Source: Casuarina equisetifolia
Lineage: Eukaryota; Streptophyta; Magnoliopsida; Fagales; Casuarinaceae
Length of the DNA: 64,000 nt
NCBI GenBank assembly: GCA_028551475.1
Contig: CM052360.1
Coordinates: 7,180,501 to 7,244,500, forward strand
Reading direction: 5' to 3'
Position 1 is the first letter of the stretch. Each line of letters begins with the position of its first letter. Both the position numbers and the translations under genes were made by a program. Below, piece after piece: positions 44,124 to 56,700 of the stretch. The notes below the pieces were generated by a model that had not been told where the DNA came from, did not search any database, and saw nothing but the letters and a program-made list of their open reading frames with translations.

Positions 44124-46520
44124 TCAAACTGATGGTTTAGGCCGTTTATAGACATCAAACACACTAAGCTTGCTTAATAGATATGCATGTTGTCTTTGGC
44201 TGAGAGCTTTGGTAAAGTGTTCAGCAAGCTGTTTTGTAGTCTGAATTTCCTTTGTCTTGATAACTCCTTCTTGAATCTTATCTCTTGTGAAATGACAATC
44301 AACTTCAATGTGTTTTATTCTTTCATGAACCATAGTGTTCACAGTAAGTTTAAGAGTGACATCATTGTCACAGAAAAGGAGAGTAGGTCCTTTTATATGA
44401 ACCCTTCGATCTTGAAGAAGTCCTTTTAGCCAAATAACTTCACAAGTAGTTTTAACCTTGGCACGATACTCAGATTCAATAGATGAGCGCGAGATAATGG
44501 ACTGTTTCTTTGTTTTCCATGATAACAGGGAATTTCCAAGTTTGATACAAAAACCTGTAATGGATCTCTTACTCATAAGACATATGGCATAATCAATGTC
44601 ATAGTAAGCTATTATTTTCATGTTACAATTTATGGACAAAAGGTTCCCAATCCTGAACATCCCTTTAAGTATTTTATAACTTTCAAGGCTGCATTCATAT
44701 GAGACTATTTGGGATTATGCATGAATTGACTGAGGATCTTAACAGCATAGCAAATGTTAGGTCTTGTCATGGTGAGGTAAATAAGTTTCCAACTAAACTT
44801 TGAAAACTTGAAGGATCCTTCAGAGGTGGGTCCGCATCTAAAGGTGATACTCAGACATCATACTCAGGTATTGTAAGGTTCAAATTCTGCTCAAATGGAA
44901 TAATAGCAGGTTTGCATCTAAACAACCCAACATCAAAAATAATTTTCAAAACGAACTTATGTTGGCTAAGACAAATTCTTTTTTCTGAACGAGCAATCTT
45001 AATGCCCAAATAACATTTTGGTGGTCTCAAATTCTTAATATGAAATGTAGAATGCAGAAACTTCTTAAAATGTTCAATGGCAAGGATGTCATGCCCAATG
45101 ATCAGAATATCATCAACATAGATTAATAAGTATATTAAAGAATTACCTTTTTTCCATATGAATAAGGCATATTCATGCTGAGACTATTGAAACTCGGTTG
45201 AAGTGAGAGCCGAAGTGAACTTAGTATACCATTGTTGAGAAGCCTGCTAAAGTCCATAAAGGGATTTTTGTAGATGACAAACCTGAGACTCCTCCTGTCC
45301 ATGTAATCCCAGTAGAAGTTTCATGTAAATTTCCTCATCTAAATCACCATGTAAAAAGGCATTATGGACATCCATTTGATGAAGAGACCAATCATAAAGA
45401 ACAACAATGGCGAGGAAATTATGTACAATACTTTCCTTAGCAATGAAAGAAAAGGTGTCTTAATAGTCAAAACCTTCTTGTTAAGTGTAACCCTTAGCCA
45501 TGAGTCAAGCTTTATAACATTCAATAGAACCATTGGCCTTGTATTTGATCTTATAAACCCATTTGCAGTTAATGAGTCATCGATGAGAGGGTCGAGGGAC
45601 AACATCCCAAGTACGATTGTTGACAAGGGCACGAAGTTCATTTGCTATGGCCTGTTGCCACTTAGGATCTCAAGCAGCTTCGTGGTAAAAGTATGGTTTT
45701 GTCACAACAAAAATCTGACTAATGCAACATAAATGATCGGGAGAGAGCCAATTAAACCTAACATAGGAAAAAATGGGAAAGTGAGTTCCCAAAGAAGCCA
45801 TACCAGAGCAAATGTAGTCCTTAGTCCAAATGAAAGGCTAAGTGGCACAGCCAGAATAGCGGGGAGCTACAACATGAGGCACAGGTGGAGAAGCCGAAGT
45901 ATCAAGCATGGATGAAGAAGGGACTAGAAGGGCCACATATGGAACAATGGTGAAGAGGATGGCGGTGCTGGAGAGGGAGAATCAAACCCACCAGAGGAGG
46001 GTGGCTCAACAGAAGTGGCTGGTGCTGGGGAGGAAGGAGTAGATGACATCAACAATGGGTCCACAGAAGGCGGAGGAGGTGGAGCTGATGGAGGTGGCCC
46101 AAGAAGCACCACTAGTGGAGAAATCACTTCATCATCCTTAAGATATAACCGGCGAGACCTGTCAGGAGACTCAATATAAGCATATAAGACAATTGAGTCT
46201 TAAAAGGAAAAACATTCTTATGAAAGACCACATCGTGACGGATGAAGTACTGATCAGTAGATGGATCATAAATACGATACCTTTTTAGCAAATAAAGGTA
46301 ACCCATGAAAATGTAACGAGTGGCACGAGGACTCAACTTGTTCCAATGGCCAACTACGGTGGTAACACAAAGACAAGCAAAAACATGAAGGTGGCCAGTG
46401 TCAGAGCACTTGTCAAAAAGTAGCTCAAAAGGTGTCTTTCCGCCAAGAACTCAAGATAGCATGCGATTAATCAAATAAAGAGCAATGATCACACAATCGC
46501 CCTAAAAAGTATCAGGAATG
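44124..46520 (-). pseudogene. Element B reverse transcriptase and RNase H remnants
   Basis: The longest surviving frame (44660-44124) gives an RNase H end: GNSLLSWKTKKQSIISRS, then IESEYRA, a CDN aspartate and the HIEVDCHFTRDKI block. Upstream on the minus strand, IYVDDILI at about 45105-45128 keeps the reverse-transcriptase YVDD catalytic motif. Further upstream the MDVHNAFLHGD-like block (near 45360) and the end of the integrase region (GYLYLLKRYRIYDP, near 46290) are readable across frameshifts and stops. Confidence 0.88.
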
Positions 46521-46551
46521 GAAGCTTGGAACATGAGGGCCCTAGCAACCT

Positions 46552-47524
46552 TTAAAAGATGTCAGTGTTTACGTTTAACAACCCCATTTTGTTAAGGTGT
46601 ATAAGTGTAAGAGCTTTCATGGAGGATGCCATGAGAAGAAAAAAAGAAAGAACAATGGGAGTTGAAAAAATCACGAGCATTATTAGTGTGGACCCGTTGA
46701 ACAGAAGTATGAAATTGAGTTTGTATAAGGGTAAAGAAATGAACAAGATGAGAGAGGACTTGGGATTTAGATTGCATGAGAAAAACCCAAGTGTTACGAG
46801 AGAAATCATCGACAAGTGAGAAAGAACCAAGATCCGTCACAATGAGGGGTGTGATAGGGTCCCTAAATGTAGATGTGAAGGAGAGAGAACACAGATGGTG
46901 CACAAGAAGAGCTAGAAGGAAAGGGGTTGCGAGATTGTTTCGTGAAGGGGCAAATAGGACAGGTAGAATGGGAGAAATATGCATTATGATCCAAGCGTTG
47001 ATGCAAAAGGGTAATATTATTATGAATATTGGCATTACAAAAAGTGCCCTTAGAAAGGTTACATTTAAGAAAGATAAATTTTTTTGGAAAAAAAAATCCA
47101 AAAAAAGCCCTTGAAAAACATTACCTAAGCCCATTAATTTGCTAGTCGAATGAGCCTGAAAAAAATAGGAATTAGAATTCATGATAACATGACAATCATT
47201 CTGTGCACAAACTTTAGAGATGAAAATGAGATTAAAATAAAATTTAGAGACAAATAAGACATTTTTTAGGGTGACATGAGGATTGAGAGTAACATCACCA
47301 ATGTGTGCTACAGAGGTGACATTCCCATTCGGGAGACAAATAGAAGTGGTTAGGAAGCAATTATGAATTTTTGAAAATAATTTTTTATTGCAAATAATGT
47401 AATCATTTGCTCTTGAATCGATAATCCATGCATGTGATGAAATTGAGTTCATGAGACAAAAAGAGGTACTTGAGAAGCTAGCAATTTTGTCAAGAGTGCC
47501 AATTTGATAGAAGGCATGCATCAA
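46552..47524 (-). pseudogene. Element B protease and integrase remnants
   Basis: The frame from 47524 holds a protease start with HAWIIDSRANDYI; copia proteases have DSGA here, so Gly is replaced by Arg next to the catalytic Asp. Integrase pieces follow in two frames, including a DFSRNTWVFLM block and the VHTNNARDFFN block with a late acidic residue missing. Dead. Confidence 0.85.
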
Positions 47525-47593
47525 CTAGTTGAGTTAGGCTTCAGTGAAAGGCTTAGTGGAGTTTTCTTAGGTCATGATAGCATTAAAAGTAGC

Positions 47594-49104
47594 TTATTTG
47601 TCTCTAGAGTTCATATCCATAGGCCTACCATGTAATTTCCAATAATTTTCCTTAGTATGATTGGTTCGCTTGCAATAATCACAAAATAAATGGTTAGATC
47701 GACCTCTGAAAGAATTTGAGCCGTTGGATCGGCTAGAGTGCACACTGTTGGATCTTTTGTGGGAGGGTGCAACATTGGCGTAACTAAAGCCGTCGGATGG
47801 AGGCACGCTTGGGAGTAAATAAGGACCATCTGATCTAGGGTTTGAGTGGGAACCGTTAGATCCAAGTCTTGGATCAATCTCAAGAAGCCCTAGATAGGAG
47901 AATTGCATGGCTAAATTATCATTGCAATAGTTGTTGCTGCTGCCACCTTCGTCTCCGCAACGGCAGCGGCGACACTGGAAGCTGAAAAGGCTTTTTGAGT
48001 GATAGTAAGACGGGCAGAGAGAATGTTATTCTCTCCAACACAAAGATATTCAGTGGAAGCAATCCGTTGGTTCTCCCCTTGGATAGTGAGAAAGAATAAA
48101 CGGCGGAGGGACGACGATGGATCCATCGTGAGGATGTGGGATTGAAAATGGGTGTAGGATTCGTTAAGAATCAGGAGGAACCGAGTGATGCAGTGCTCCT
48201 CCTTGAGTTGGCACAGGTGATTGTGAACAAAATTAGGCCCTTCAAACGTAGGTTTGAGCTGATCGAGTTCGTTGCAGAGGGCAACGAACCGATTGTAGAT
48301 GACGGTCATGACAAGGTTGCCTTGTTTGAGATCGCAAAGCACCTGTTCAACCTAAAATCTGCAAATTCGATTAGAACAACCATATAGTTCGTGAAGATAA
48401 TCCTAGAGAACGCGAACATCATAAGACAGCGGAGGAACGACAACAATCTTTGACAAAAGGGTATTATCGAGCCAAGCACAGATAAGTTGCATGCACTTAT
48501 GCCATTGTCAGGAAAGGTGGCCATCGGATGGATAGGGAATAGAGCCATCCAAAAAACCATCTTTGTCCTCAATGATGAGGGCATGGCAAAAATCACGACA
48601 CCAAATAGAGTAATTGGCAGTGTCGGTCAAAGATTGCATGATGAGATGTAATTTTGGGCTGTCTGAGATGGTGGTGTATAGTAGATTGCCAGGCTCGAGG
48701 CGGACAACAACAGAATAAGGCACAAAGGGGGGATGGGAGACCGAGTAGGGATTTGGACCCAATCCCGTGTAAGGCGGGTAAAGGGGCAAGCCCAAAACCG
48801 AATGACTAGAAAGGTTCGGGTCGGGTTCGCTCATTGTGGGCCAGTCGAAGCCAAGTCTAGATCGGGGCATGAGGAGGGTTGGAACATGCGGGCTGGTACC
48901 GTCAGCGATTGAGAGAGGGGCCTAAGAGAGGGACTGGGTTGGTAGAAAAGGGCCCAAGGACATAGGCAAAGGGTCAATAGGCCTTAAGGAAGATGAGCCA
49001 ACGAGAGGGGGTTTACTATGTAACCCAGGAAAGGCCATAGCAGAGGTGATTGGGGGGGCATCCTCGATGATGGGGGCATTGGGATCAATATGATGAGCAA
49101 CCAT
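47594..49104 (-). pseudogene. Element B gag remnant
   Basis: Several frames in series: a Pro/Ser-rich N-terminus (from 49104), a copia gag core with NYSIWCRDFCHALI and DGFLDGSI (about 48510-48640), a middle part (48342-47911) and a zinc knuckle CDYCKRTNHTKENYW (near 47640-47690). The knuckle's last Cys of C-x2-C-x4-H-x4-C is Tyr, so zinc binding is broken. Confidence 0.85.
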
Positions 49105-49191
49105 GAGAAAAAATTATGGAAAAAAATTGGAGGATAAGGGAGCCAAAAAAAAAAAAGCAAAAGCAGAAAAAAAAAATTAGGAACAAAAGGA

Positions 49192-49205
49192 GGCTCTTGA
49201 TATCA
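49192..49205 (-). other. Primer-binding site of element B
   Basis: TGATATCAAGAGCC on the minus strand, touching the 5' LTR. It is close to the initiator-Met tRNA complement. Confidence 0.75.
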
Positions 49206-49447
49206 TGTCACAAAGGTATGAGTGAAGAAGGCATGAAAGGTTTGAGAATTTCTGTATTGCTTTCTTAGGGTATTACATATAAAGGTTGTCTTTTTATAAT
49301 ATAAGGAAGGGACCAACATAGAAAATATACAAACAAATATGGCAAATATTCTTCTATCATTTGTACAGTTAATTCCTTAAATAGACTACGCCATATGAAA
49401 AGAATAATAAGCTAATATTAGGAAAATATATGGGCGTATCACCAACA
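49206..49447 (-). repeat. 5' LTR of element B (intact)
   Basis: 242 bases, starting TGTCACAAAGG and ending CACCAACA. It is uninterrupted and serves as the template that reveals the break in the left LTR. Confidence 0.93.
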
Positions 49448-51620
49448 TTTTTTTTTTTACAAATCCCTCAAGAAGTACTATATAAATATAAAAAGCCTTT
49501 GAAGATAAGTTTTCATTTTTGTTTGTTGAAAATAGAAAAAGTAAATAGTGTTTTACAAAAACGTAAAAAAGTGATGTATAACATTCAAAAGCAGCGGTTG
49601 ATACTAGACGGTTGCGTTCAAAATTCGAGAGAATTATTTAGACCATTTATTTCGTGTGTTAAAACTATTTTTTTAACACAAATATGGCCAAAAAAAAAGG
49701 AAAAAAAATGTTGGGAATTAGGTACCAATTAGTGGGCAAAAGGGAATTGTTTTGCGAATTAAAACATGTTTATTTTTTAGGTGTTGGGATAACTTTTCAA
49801 TTGTCTTATGTTTTGTCAATTTTTTCTTGTTGAAAACAATGTCTCGTGTAAGCGATTGTACGTGTCACCTTCAACCGTTGGACGTAAGGATAGAAATGCC
49901 CTAACGATCTCAAAGCTCTTGCCAAACTTAGCCCCATCAATTCTCCCAACATCATTCATGAGTTGCAAGGTCGTAATGGATTGGACTGTCTGTGCGTAGT
50001 TTTTGGTTTTGGGCTGTTGTTTGGACAAAGTCTATGGGTAGAGCTACACAGGCCTACAAAGTGAGCCATGTGCTCACATCTGGGGCTTAACGACACATCG
50101 CTAACTGCCGTTGTTTTCTTTTGTTTTCCCTAGCAAAGCCACAGTTGTTTTCGATTGAATAGTTTCGACCTCGAACTGTAATTTTTTATTATGTTGATTC
50201 ATTCCCCGATGAGGAATTGCCAAAAAACTGAATTCATAAACAATAAAATATTATTACTCAAACCTGAATTTCAGTACCATATTACAAAATTTAGTTCAAT
50301 GGAGTCATTTCCAACCATTTTGTTATGTTTTGTCGGTACTTTATGTCGCAGGTCTATTTATGTAATTTTATTTCTTTAGGCCGGGTGGGTTATAGTAGAG
50401 TAAAGACTCGTGTTTTGTTAATTTATAGGAGGGTAAAATGGTACATGTAATAAAAACTAGTTTTATTGGGGAAAAGCCGTCGTGCAATCCCTATAACTGA
50501 TTTGTGATGAGTGTTTATGAAATAGGTGCTGTTTCCCTTGAGTTGCAGGTGTGCTGTGTCCACTTATGATGCAAATTGTGTGCGTGAGTGTGTAAAGGCT
50601 TGTTGTGGTTGCGTTACTGATTTGTGTGTGGAGATTGCTAGGAAAAAGAAGAGAGGGAAGCCAGCTCGGGGTGCTGACCGCCCACTACAGTTTAGAAGGC
50701 CGAATCTGGGGAGATCTGTTTTGGACCGTGTCATTCATTAGTTTGTTCCATTCCCCATTCCAGTTTTCCCCCCTTATTGTGTGCCCAATACAATACCAAA
50801 ACCGTCCGAACGCTATTGGAAAAAGCCGGGCATTCGAGTACACGTGTTTGGGAGAAGAAGCAACAAATTCTCAAACCGGGCCAAGAAAATTTGTGAATTT
50901 GAGAAAGCGAAAAAGTCAAAGAAACCTTGAAACAGTGGACAGCCAGGGGGTGTTGTCCGTCTGCATCTGGACTGGATGCATGTATTTTCCATCGTCAGCT
51001 GCTGGGTACGGATGCTGTAGTTATGATAACTGACGGGGGTTCTCGGAGTGGAAAGCGCCGCGTGTCAATCTTTTTCCTGCCTGACATGGTCCACATGTGT
51101 TCCCGCTTCCCTTCATGCATTGCTTTTCTGAAACTATCACTTATTACGAGGAAAACCTAGAAGCTGAGTAGCTGTATACAGCTCCCCTATGTGTACAGTA
51201 ACCAAGTGAAGAGCTTGGCGCAAGAGAAGGAGACAACTTCTTATGTCTAGCAGTCTAAATCCGTGAATCTCAAGCCCACGGAGTCTCTTACGGCTTATAA
51301 TCAAGAGGAACATGCAAAAATTATAAAGATTACCTTCTTGATCTAAAGAGTAATTTTTTAAAGATAATTATAATATACATAATAGAATTTTTATTTTCTT
51401 TTTATCTCACACGTTATGTTTCACTCAACTCTCGTGCATTTTCATACATATTTATAATTAGATTTTTTTCATAATATTTTTTTTTCATTAACAATTTTTT
51501 TTTTAACTAAGTGAAACTAAAAAAACTTACAAATTATTCAAAACATGAACATGATAATTTATAAATTTATCTTTATTAATTTACTCTAAACTTAACATAT
51601 CGTGTCATAATTTGATGATA
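49448..51620. other. CCD4 copy 1 upstream region, duplicated DNA
   Basis: No gene. Blocks match the copy 2 upstream region in order, for example GGTCGTAATGGATTGGACTG near 49970 with 55168, and GGGCTGTTGTTTGGACAAAG near 50012 with 55209. About 51265-51620 is AT-rich DNA with no counterpart upstream of copy 2, so it is a private insertion or a loss in copy 2. Confidence 0.7.
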
Positions 51621-51683
51621 TACATCTAGAGACCCTCACAATCTCAACGAGGTGGAACAACTCCTTGGTCGAATAAACACCCT

Positions 51684-51777
51684 ACGTGTCTCCTCCTCCC
51701 TTACTTTCGTTAGCTGAATTACTGTATACAGCTCCCTATATATTCAGCGCCCCACTTTACATACAAGCACTATAAAA
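51684..51777 (+). promoter_or_regulatory. CCD4 copy 1 core promoter
   Basis: TATAAAA at 51771-51777, 75 bases before the ATG. An ABRE-like ACGTGTC at 51684-51690 is conserved at the same relative place in copy 2. Response to abscisic acid is inference only. Confidence 0.6.
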
Positions 51778-51851
51778 CACGACTTGTATTCCACTAGTTC
51801 TTCCGCACTCCACACCCCGCAATTTTCTCTTCCCTCGCCAGTACTTTAGTC

Positions 51852-53711
51852 ATGCAGTTCTCTCTGCGGTTCACCCCCGCACCAGCAACTTCCGGACTCA
51901 AAAATCCCACTGAAAATTTCCCACCCAGGAGACCAAAGATATCAACCCCCAGCCCATTTCTTACATGCAACAATGTCCTTTCTCACCCATCAAAGAAACT
52001 AGTCCCCCTAAGGCCAACGTCACGTACGCCTCCAACTCCACCGCCACCGTTTCCGTTGGAACGTGAACAACCACCCATACATCTGCCATTATCGACACCA
52101 CCAAAACCCTCCTACCCTCCTCACTTAAACCCCTTGCAAAAACTAGTAGCCTCAGCTTTAGACCTAATAGAACAATCAATGATATTTCCAAATGAAAAGA
52201 ACCATAGACTGCCCAAAACGCTGGACCCGGCCATTCAAATTTCCGGCAACTTCGCCCCGGTACGAGAGTGCCCCGTTCAGCATGCGCTTGAGGTGCTGGG
52301 TCAAATACCAGCATGCCTTCACGGAATTTACTTGCGAAATGGGGCTAATCCCATGTTTGCGCCCTCCGGCGGACATCATCTCTTTGACGGGGACGGTATG
52401 ATACATGCCGTCTCTTTAACCTCTGGGAACCGAGCCAGCTACTGCTGTAGGTACACGCGCACGAGCAGGCTTGTTCAAGAAGCCGCTATTGGTAGGCCTG
52501 TGTTTCCCAAGTCAATTGGTGAGCTGCATGGCCACTTAGGGCTAGCTCGGCTTGCGCTGTTCTTTGCTCGAGCCAGAGCCGGCTTAATCGACGTCTCGCG
52601 AGGCACTGGCGTGGCCAATGCAGGGCTTGTCTATTTTAACGGCAGGTTATTAGCCATGTCTGAGGACGACCTCCCGTACCATGTGAAGATCAAAGGTGAC
52701 CATGATCTTGAAACCACTGGTCGATTTAGTTTCAACAATCAGCTGGACTGTCCCATGATTGCGCATCCTAAGGTGGACCCAGTGACCGGTGAGCTCCATG
52801 CGCTAAGTTACAACGTGGTGAAAAAACCGTACCTCAAATACTTCAAGTTCGACAAGTGTGGAAAGAAGTCACATGACGTGGACATCTCGCTCCGATCGCC
52901 GACAATGGTGCATGACTTTGCCATAACACAGAACTTTGTTATACTTCCCGATCACCAAGTAGTATTCAAGTTATCCGAAATGATTCAGGGTGGGTCTCCA
53001 GTAATATACGACCAAAGCAAGACCTCCCGGTTTGGAATTCTGCCCAAAAACGACGTTGACGAATCAAGAATTAGATGGATTGACGTGCCCAATTGCTTTT
53101 GCTTCCATTTGTGGAATGCTTGGGAGGAAGATTCCGAGACGGGCGACAAGACTATTGTGGTCATCGCATCGTGCATGAGCCCACCGGACTCGGTATTCAA
53201 CGAAAGCGAAATCCCTCTTCGGAGCGAGATATCGGAAATTAGGTTAAACATGAGAACCGGGAGTTCGACGCAGCGGGTGATCGTGTCAGGCATGAACTTG
53301 GAAGCAGGGCAAGTGAACAGGCAGCTTCTTGGCCAAAAGATTCGGTTCGTGTACGCAGCAATAGCAGAGCCATGGCCCAAGTGTAGTGGCATTGCAAAAG
53401 TTGATTTGAGTACAGGTGGCGTTACCAAATATCTGTATGGGACGGGACGGTTCGGTGGGGAGCCGTTCTACGTGCCCAAAAGGAGAAAAGGCGAGGATGA
53501 TGGTGACAACGACGAAGGTTTTATAATGGGGTTTGTGAGGGACGAGAAAAGGGAGAGGTCAGAGCTGGTGATAGTGGATGCTTCAAACATGAGGCAAGTG
53601 GCGACAGTGAGACTGCCTTCTAGGGTTCCATATGGTTTTCACGGGACATTTGTCAGCGTTCAAGAGTTGAAGAAGCAGGCCCCGTACTCTAGGCACATAG
53701 CTTATATTTGA
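51852..53711 (+). CDS. CCD4: Carotenoid cleavage dioxygenase 4, copy 1
   Basis: A single uninterrupted frame of 619 residues, slightly longer than typical CCD4 (about 595). CCD4 enzymes are plastid, plastoglobule-associated non-heme iron dioxygenases that cut carotenoids, usually at the 9,10 (9',10') double bonds, giving C13 norisoprenoids such as beta-ionone and lowering carotenoid colour in petals, seeds or fruit. The first 90 or so residues are Ser/Thr/Pro-rich and resemble a transit peptide. The four iron-binding His are present: 305 (MIAHPKVDP), 354 (MVHDFAIT), 419 ([10 protein letters not shown]) and 597 (YGFHGTF). ISGNFAPV and the LRNGANP block are also typical. Intronless structure is common for CCD4. 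It is tandem with a second copy 3.9 kb downstream. Cleavage site and substrate cannot be read from the sequence. Confidence 0.95.
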   Translation: MQFSLRFTPAPATSGLKNPTENFPPRRPKISTPSPFLTCNNVLSHPSKKLVPLRPTSRTPPTPPPPFPLEREQPPIHLPLSTPPKPSYPPHLNPLQKLVASALDLIEQSMIFPNEKNHRLPKTLDPAIQISGNFAPVRECPVQHALEVLGQIPACLHGIYLRNGANPMFAPSGGHHLFDGDGMIHAVSLTSGNRASYCCRYTRTSRLVQEAAIGRPVFPKSIGELHGHLGLARLALFFARARAGLIDVSRGTGVANAGLVYFNGRLLAMSEDDLPYHVKIKGDHDLETTGRFSFNNQLDCPMIAHPKVDPVTGELHALSYNVVKKPYLKYFKFDKCGKKSHDVDISLRSPTMVHDFAITQNFVILPDHQVVFKLSEMIQGGSPVIYDQSKTSRFGILPKNDVDESRIRWIDVPNCFCFHLWNAWEEDSETGDKTIVVIASCMSPPDSVFNESEIPLRSEISEIRLNMRTGSSTQRVIVSGMNLEAGQVNRQLLGQKIRFVYAAIAEPWPKCSGIAKVDLSTGGVTKYLYGTGRFGGEPFYVPKRRKGEDDGDNDEGFIMGFVRDEKRERSELVIVDASNMRQVATVRLPSRVPYGFHGTFVSVQELKKQAPYSRHIAYI

Positions 53712-56700
53712 ACCTTTTGCCGACATGTATATTTGCTTGCTGTCAATGAAATTTTTGTGTTGGAATGGCCTCTCGTTGGAGCAAAGCTTCATAGAAGAAT
53801 CTTCAGTGGAAATTAGTTTTAATAATCTCTATCCCATCTTAACTTAAATCCGCTTTTGTTTTTCTTTAAAAGATAAATAAAGGATATGAAACATTCTAAA
53901 ACAAAACACGACAAAAAATTAGTTCAAATATTTTTAACTCAAAAGGAAGACAAAGGTTTAATGAGCTAAATGGCCAACGGGTCCACGAAACCCTGCAGGC
54001 TCAGCAGCATGATTGACCAATGGGGCTTAAATCTCGTAGAGATGAGCTTCTCTGATTATGCATAAATGAATTCGTTGAATAGTTGTTGAAATATATCGAG
54101 TAAAATGAGGTAGCTGCTTGAATAGTCGATCTTTAAAGGAAGAGCCGCTTGAATGAAGGAATTGCTTGTCTAGATGTGACTCTGAGACTTCTGCCAGTGT
54201 GGCAGTGGATGGAGTAGTGATAGAACAGAACGGAGGGGAATAATATGCTGCTTACAAGAGAAAAACGCTGGTTAACAACATAAATGTTGCAGGCTCGAAA
54301 TGAATACATCATATTCTCCTTTACAGGTTCACAAGATCCACTATATACGTTTTGTTATTTTTTGTTAAATAAGACGTAACGTTCCTAACTTGGAAAAATA
54401 AGCATATATTGTTTAAAAAGAATTTATATGTTTTTTTTTACAAGTGCAAAATGGTTTTTTATTTTCTTTAAATCCCTCCAGAAGTACTATACAAATATAA
54501 GCTCCCAGAGATAGCTTTTCATTTCTATATAACAACCAAAAACAGTGGGTGATACTATATTGTGGTAATTCAATTGAGAGAATTAATTAGTCCATTCAAT
54601 TTGATATGTTAAAACTATTTTTCAGTACAAATAAGGCAAAAAAAAAACATGTTGGGATTTTGTAAAATTTAGTTGGCAAAATGAGGTTGTTTTAGTTATT
54701 ATGTAATGAATTTCATTATCCTATATTGAAAAAATAAATGAGATGATCTAATCATATAAGAAGATTTGGTTACTCCTCTCAATTAAGGTTAATTTTTAAG
54801 ATGGAAACAAGATCTATGACAAGTGATATTAAAGTCAAATCATAACTTGAGTAAATAAAAATGTCCTTGACACTTAGGACATGCTTATTTGATCAAATTT
54901 ATTTGTTAAAAATGTTAAGAAAATGGTTTAAAATCTGTTGTCTTATAGGTAATAGTGCAATCCAGATCACAAAATGGACCATCATGTAATAGGATGTAGC
55001 TACATGAACACTTTTATGCGTAGTTTCACACCATTCTTTGATTTTTTTTGGAACTACGACACACAAGTAAATACAGATCGATGATTTTCTCAATCTCCTG
55101 TGTTTTTGTCAAAAAGAATGTCATGTTAACGTTTGTGTCGTTATATGAGGAACAATGACGTTATGTAAGGCCGTAATGGATTGGACTCTGTGCCTAGTTT
55201 TTAGTTTTGGGCTGTTGTTTGGACAAAGTCCGTAGGTAGGTAGAGCTACGCTGTCCTAAACAATGGGCCACATGCTCACACGCGGGGCTTCATTACAAAA
55301 TTTAGTTCAATTGAGTCATTTCCAACTATTTGGTTCTGTTTTGCAGGCACCTTATTAGTTTGTTTCATGCCCCTTCCAGCTCTGGTCCCTTATTGTGCCC
55401 AAACAATTCCCAGCCAAAAACAAATTGTGAACTTGAAGGAGCGAGAAAAGTCAAAGAAACCATGAAAAACCTGGACTGTCAGGTGGGTGTCCATCTGCAT
55501 CTAGAATTGATGCATGCATTTCGGTCGCCAGCGGCCGGGTAATGGGTGTAGTGCTGCCGAACCGACGGGGTTTCTCTGAGTGGAAAGTTCCACGTGAAAT
55601 GTCCTTCACGCCAAAAACAGTCCATATGTATTCCCACTCCCTTCCATTCAATATGCTTTCAGAAACTCTCACTTTTAACAAGGAAAAGATCCTCTTTTGC
55701 TGCACAATAGGAAACATAATTTACTTTTAATGAAAACAATTTAACTCAAAGCTCCTCTATTGAAGCAATGATAACTTGGGTTCAGTAAGAATCTTAAGAT
55801 TATACCCTTTTCTTTCTTTTTTCAACTAAACATTAAAAGATTACGTGTATGTTCACAGGACACATTGGCATTGAAGGTTTTTGGGTTGAAGGATGTTTGT
55901 TTAGTGATGTTTATCGCAACATGTAGGGGGTTTAGAAGTGGGCGGCGATTGAAGGAACAGTTAGATGGGTTGTCAATGAACCGGTTTAAGGGGTTGGGTG
56001 GTACACGTGTGCTGGGTTGGGGATCATGGTGGGATAATGCTCATGGCAGAGGGCAGGAGAAGTGCAGAGAAAATGTCAAATTAAGGCTACATAGTCAAGG
56101 CTCTAGCCGCTAAAAGCTACGGGAAAGGGAAAAGGGTAGGATGGAGTTCGAGTGAAAAATATTTAGCGAAGAGGTAAGCAAAACTTGAAGTTGTGACCAA
56201 TCTTTAATTTCTGGATAAACAAACGCAAATTCTGCCGACTCCCATTATTTCCTTTTGTTTTTATTGTTGTCTTTTTTGCTCTCTCTCTCTCTCTCTTAAA
56301 AAAAAAAAACAACTTATAAAAGATAAGTTCATTTGTTTGACATTTTAGAATATTAAGTTAAATATGGCTCATTTCTAATAAAATTTAATATGATATAGAG
56401 TCCAAATTCTCCCTCTATACTTTTATAAAATAAGTAGGCCAAAAGTAAATGTAAAAAGCAACATAATATGAGATATTTGATTAAATAATTATAATAAAAG
56501 AATGTACAAAGTAAACAGTGTAAATGTTTAGTATCACATTATTAAAGAATTCATTAAAAATGTAAGTTAAATCCTTATAAAATTTATTATCTTTTGGTAG
56601 GGAAGACATATTAAGTCTGAAATGAAGAAAAATAAAAATTTAAAAATTAATTTACAAAGAATTTGCTTACACAACAACGAGGAAACGTCAAGAACTTTCT

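Larger units (their letters stand above)
37410..49447 (-). mobile_element. Ty1/copia element B (outer), with element A nested in its 3' LTR
   Basis: Bounded by 242-bp LTRs, TG...CA on both strands: 49206-49447 (5' LTR for the minus-strand element), and a left LTR split into 37410-37433 and 43894-44116. A primer-binding site resembling the initiator-Met tRNA type (TGATATCAAGAGCC on the minus strand) adjoins the 5' LTR, and a polypurine tract (TTTGAGGGGGAG) adjoins the 3' LTR. Both flanks carry TTTTT, a plausible 5-bp target duplication, though inside T-runs. Internal order on the minus strand is gag, zinc knuckle, protease, integrase, reverse transcriptase, RNase H: copia order. Frameshifts and stops break it throughout. 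The LTRs differ at roughly 20 of 240 positions by eye, mostly transitions. Confidence 0.93.
37173..53711 (+). repeat. Tandem duplication unit 1 (carries the first CCD4)
   Basis: The block CATTCTAAAATAAAACAGGA at about 37178 matches CATTCTAAAACAAAACACGA at about 53892. TATACGTTTTATTATTTTTTG near 37292 matches the text near 54345. The downstream flank of the retrotransposon nest, from about 49458 (AAATCCCTCAAGAAGTACTA), matches 54470 onward. Similar blocks continue at 49971/55167, 50279/55291, 50738/55356, 51040/55563 and 51640/57345 up to the ORFs. Without the nest, unit 1 is about 4.5 kb. Confidence 0.85.

Noticed and set aside
46559..47114. Plus-strand ORFs of 86-112 codons within the retrotransposon
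   Set aside because: Antisense to recognisable copia integrase and protease remnants.
52985..53428. 147-codon minus-strand ORF, repeated at 58704-59147
   Set aside because: Both lie antisense to the conserved CCD4 core. Their shared presence follows from the duplication, not from coding.
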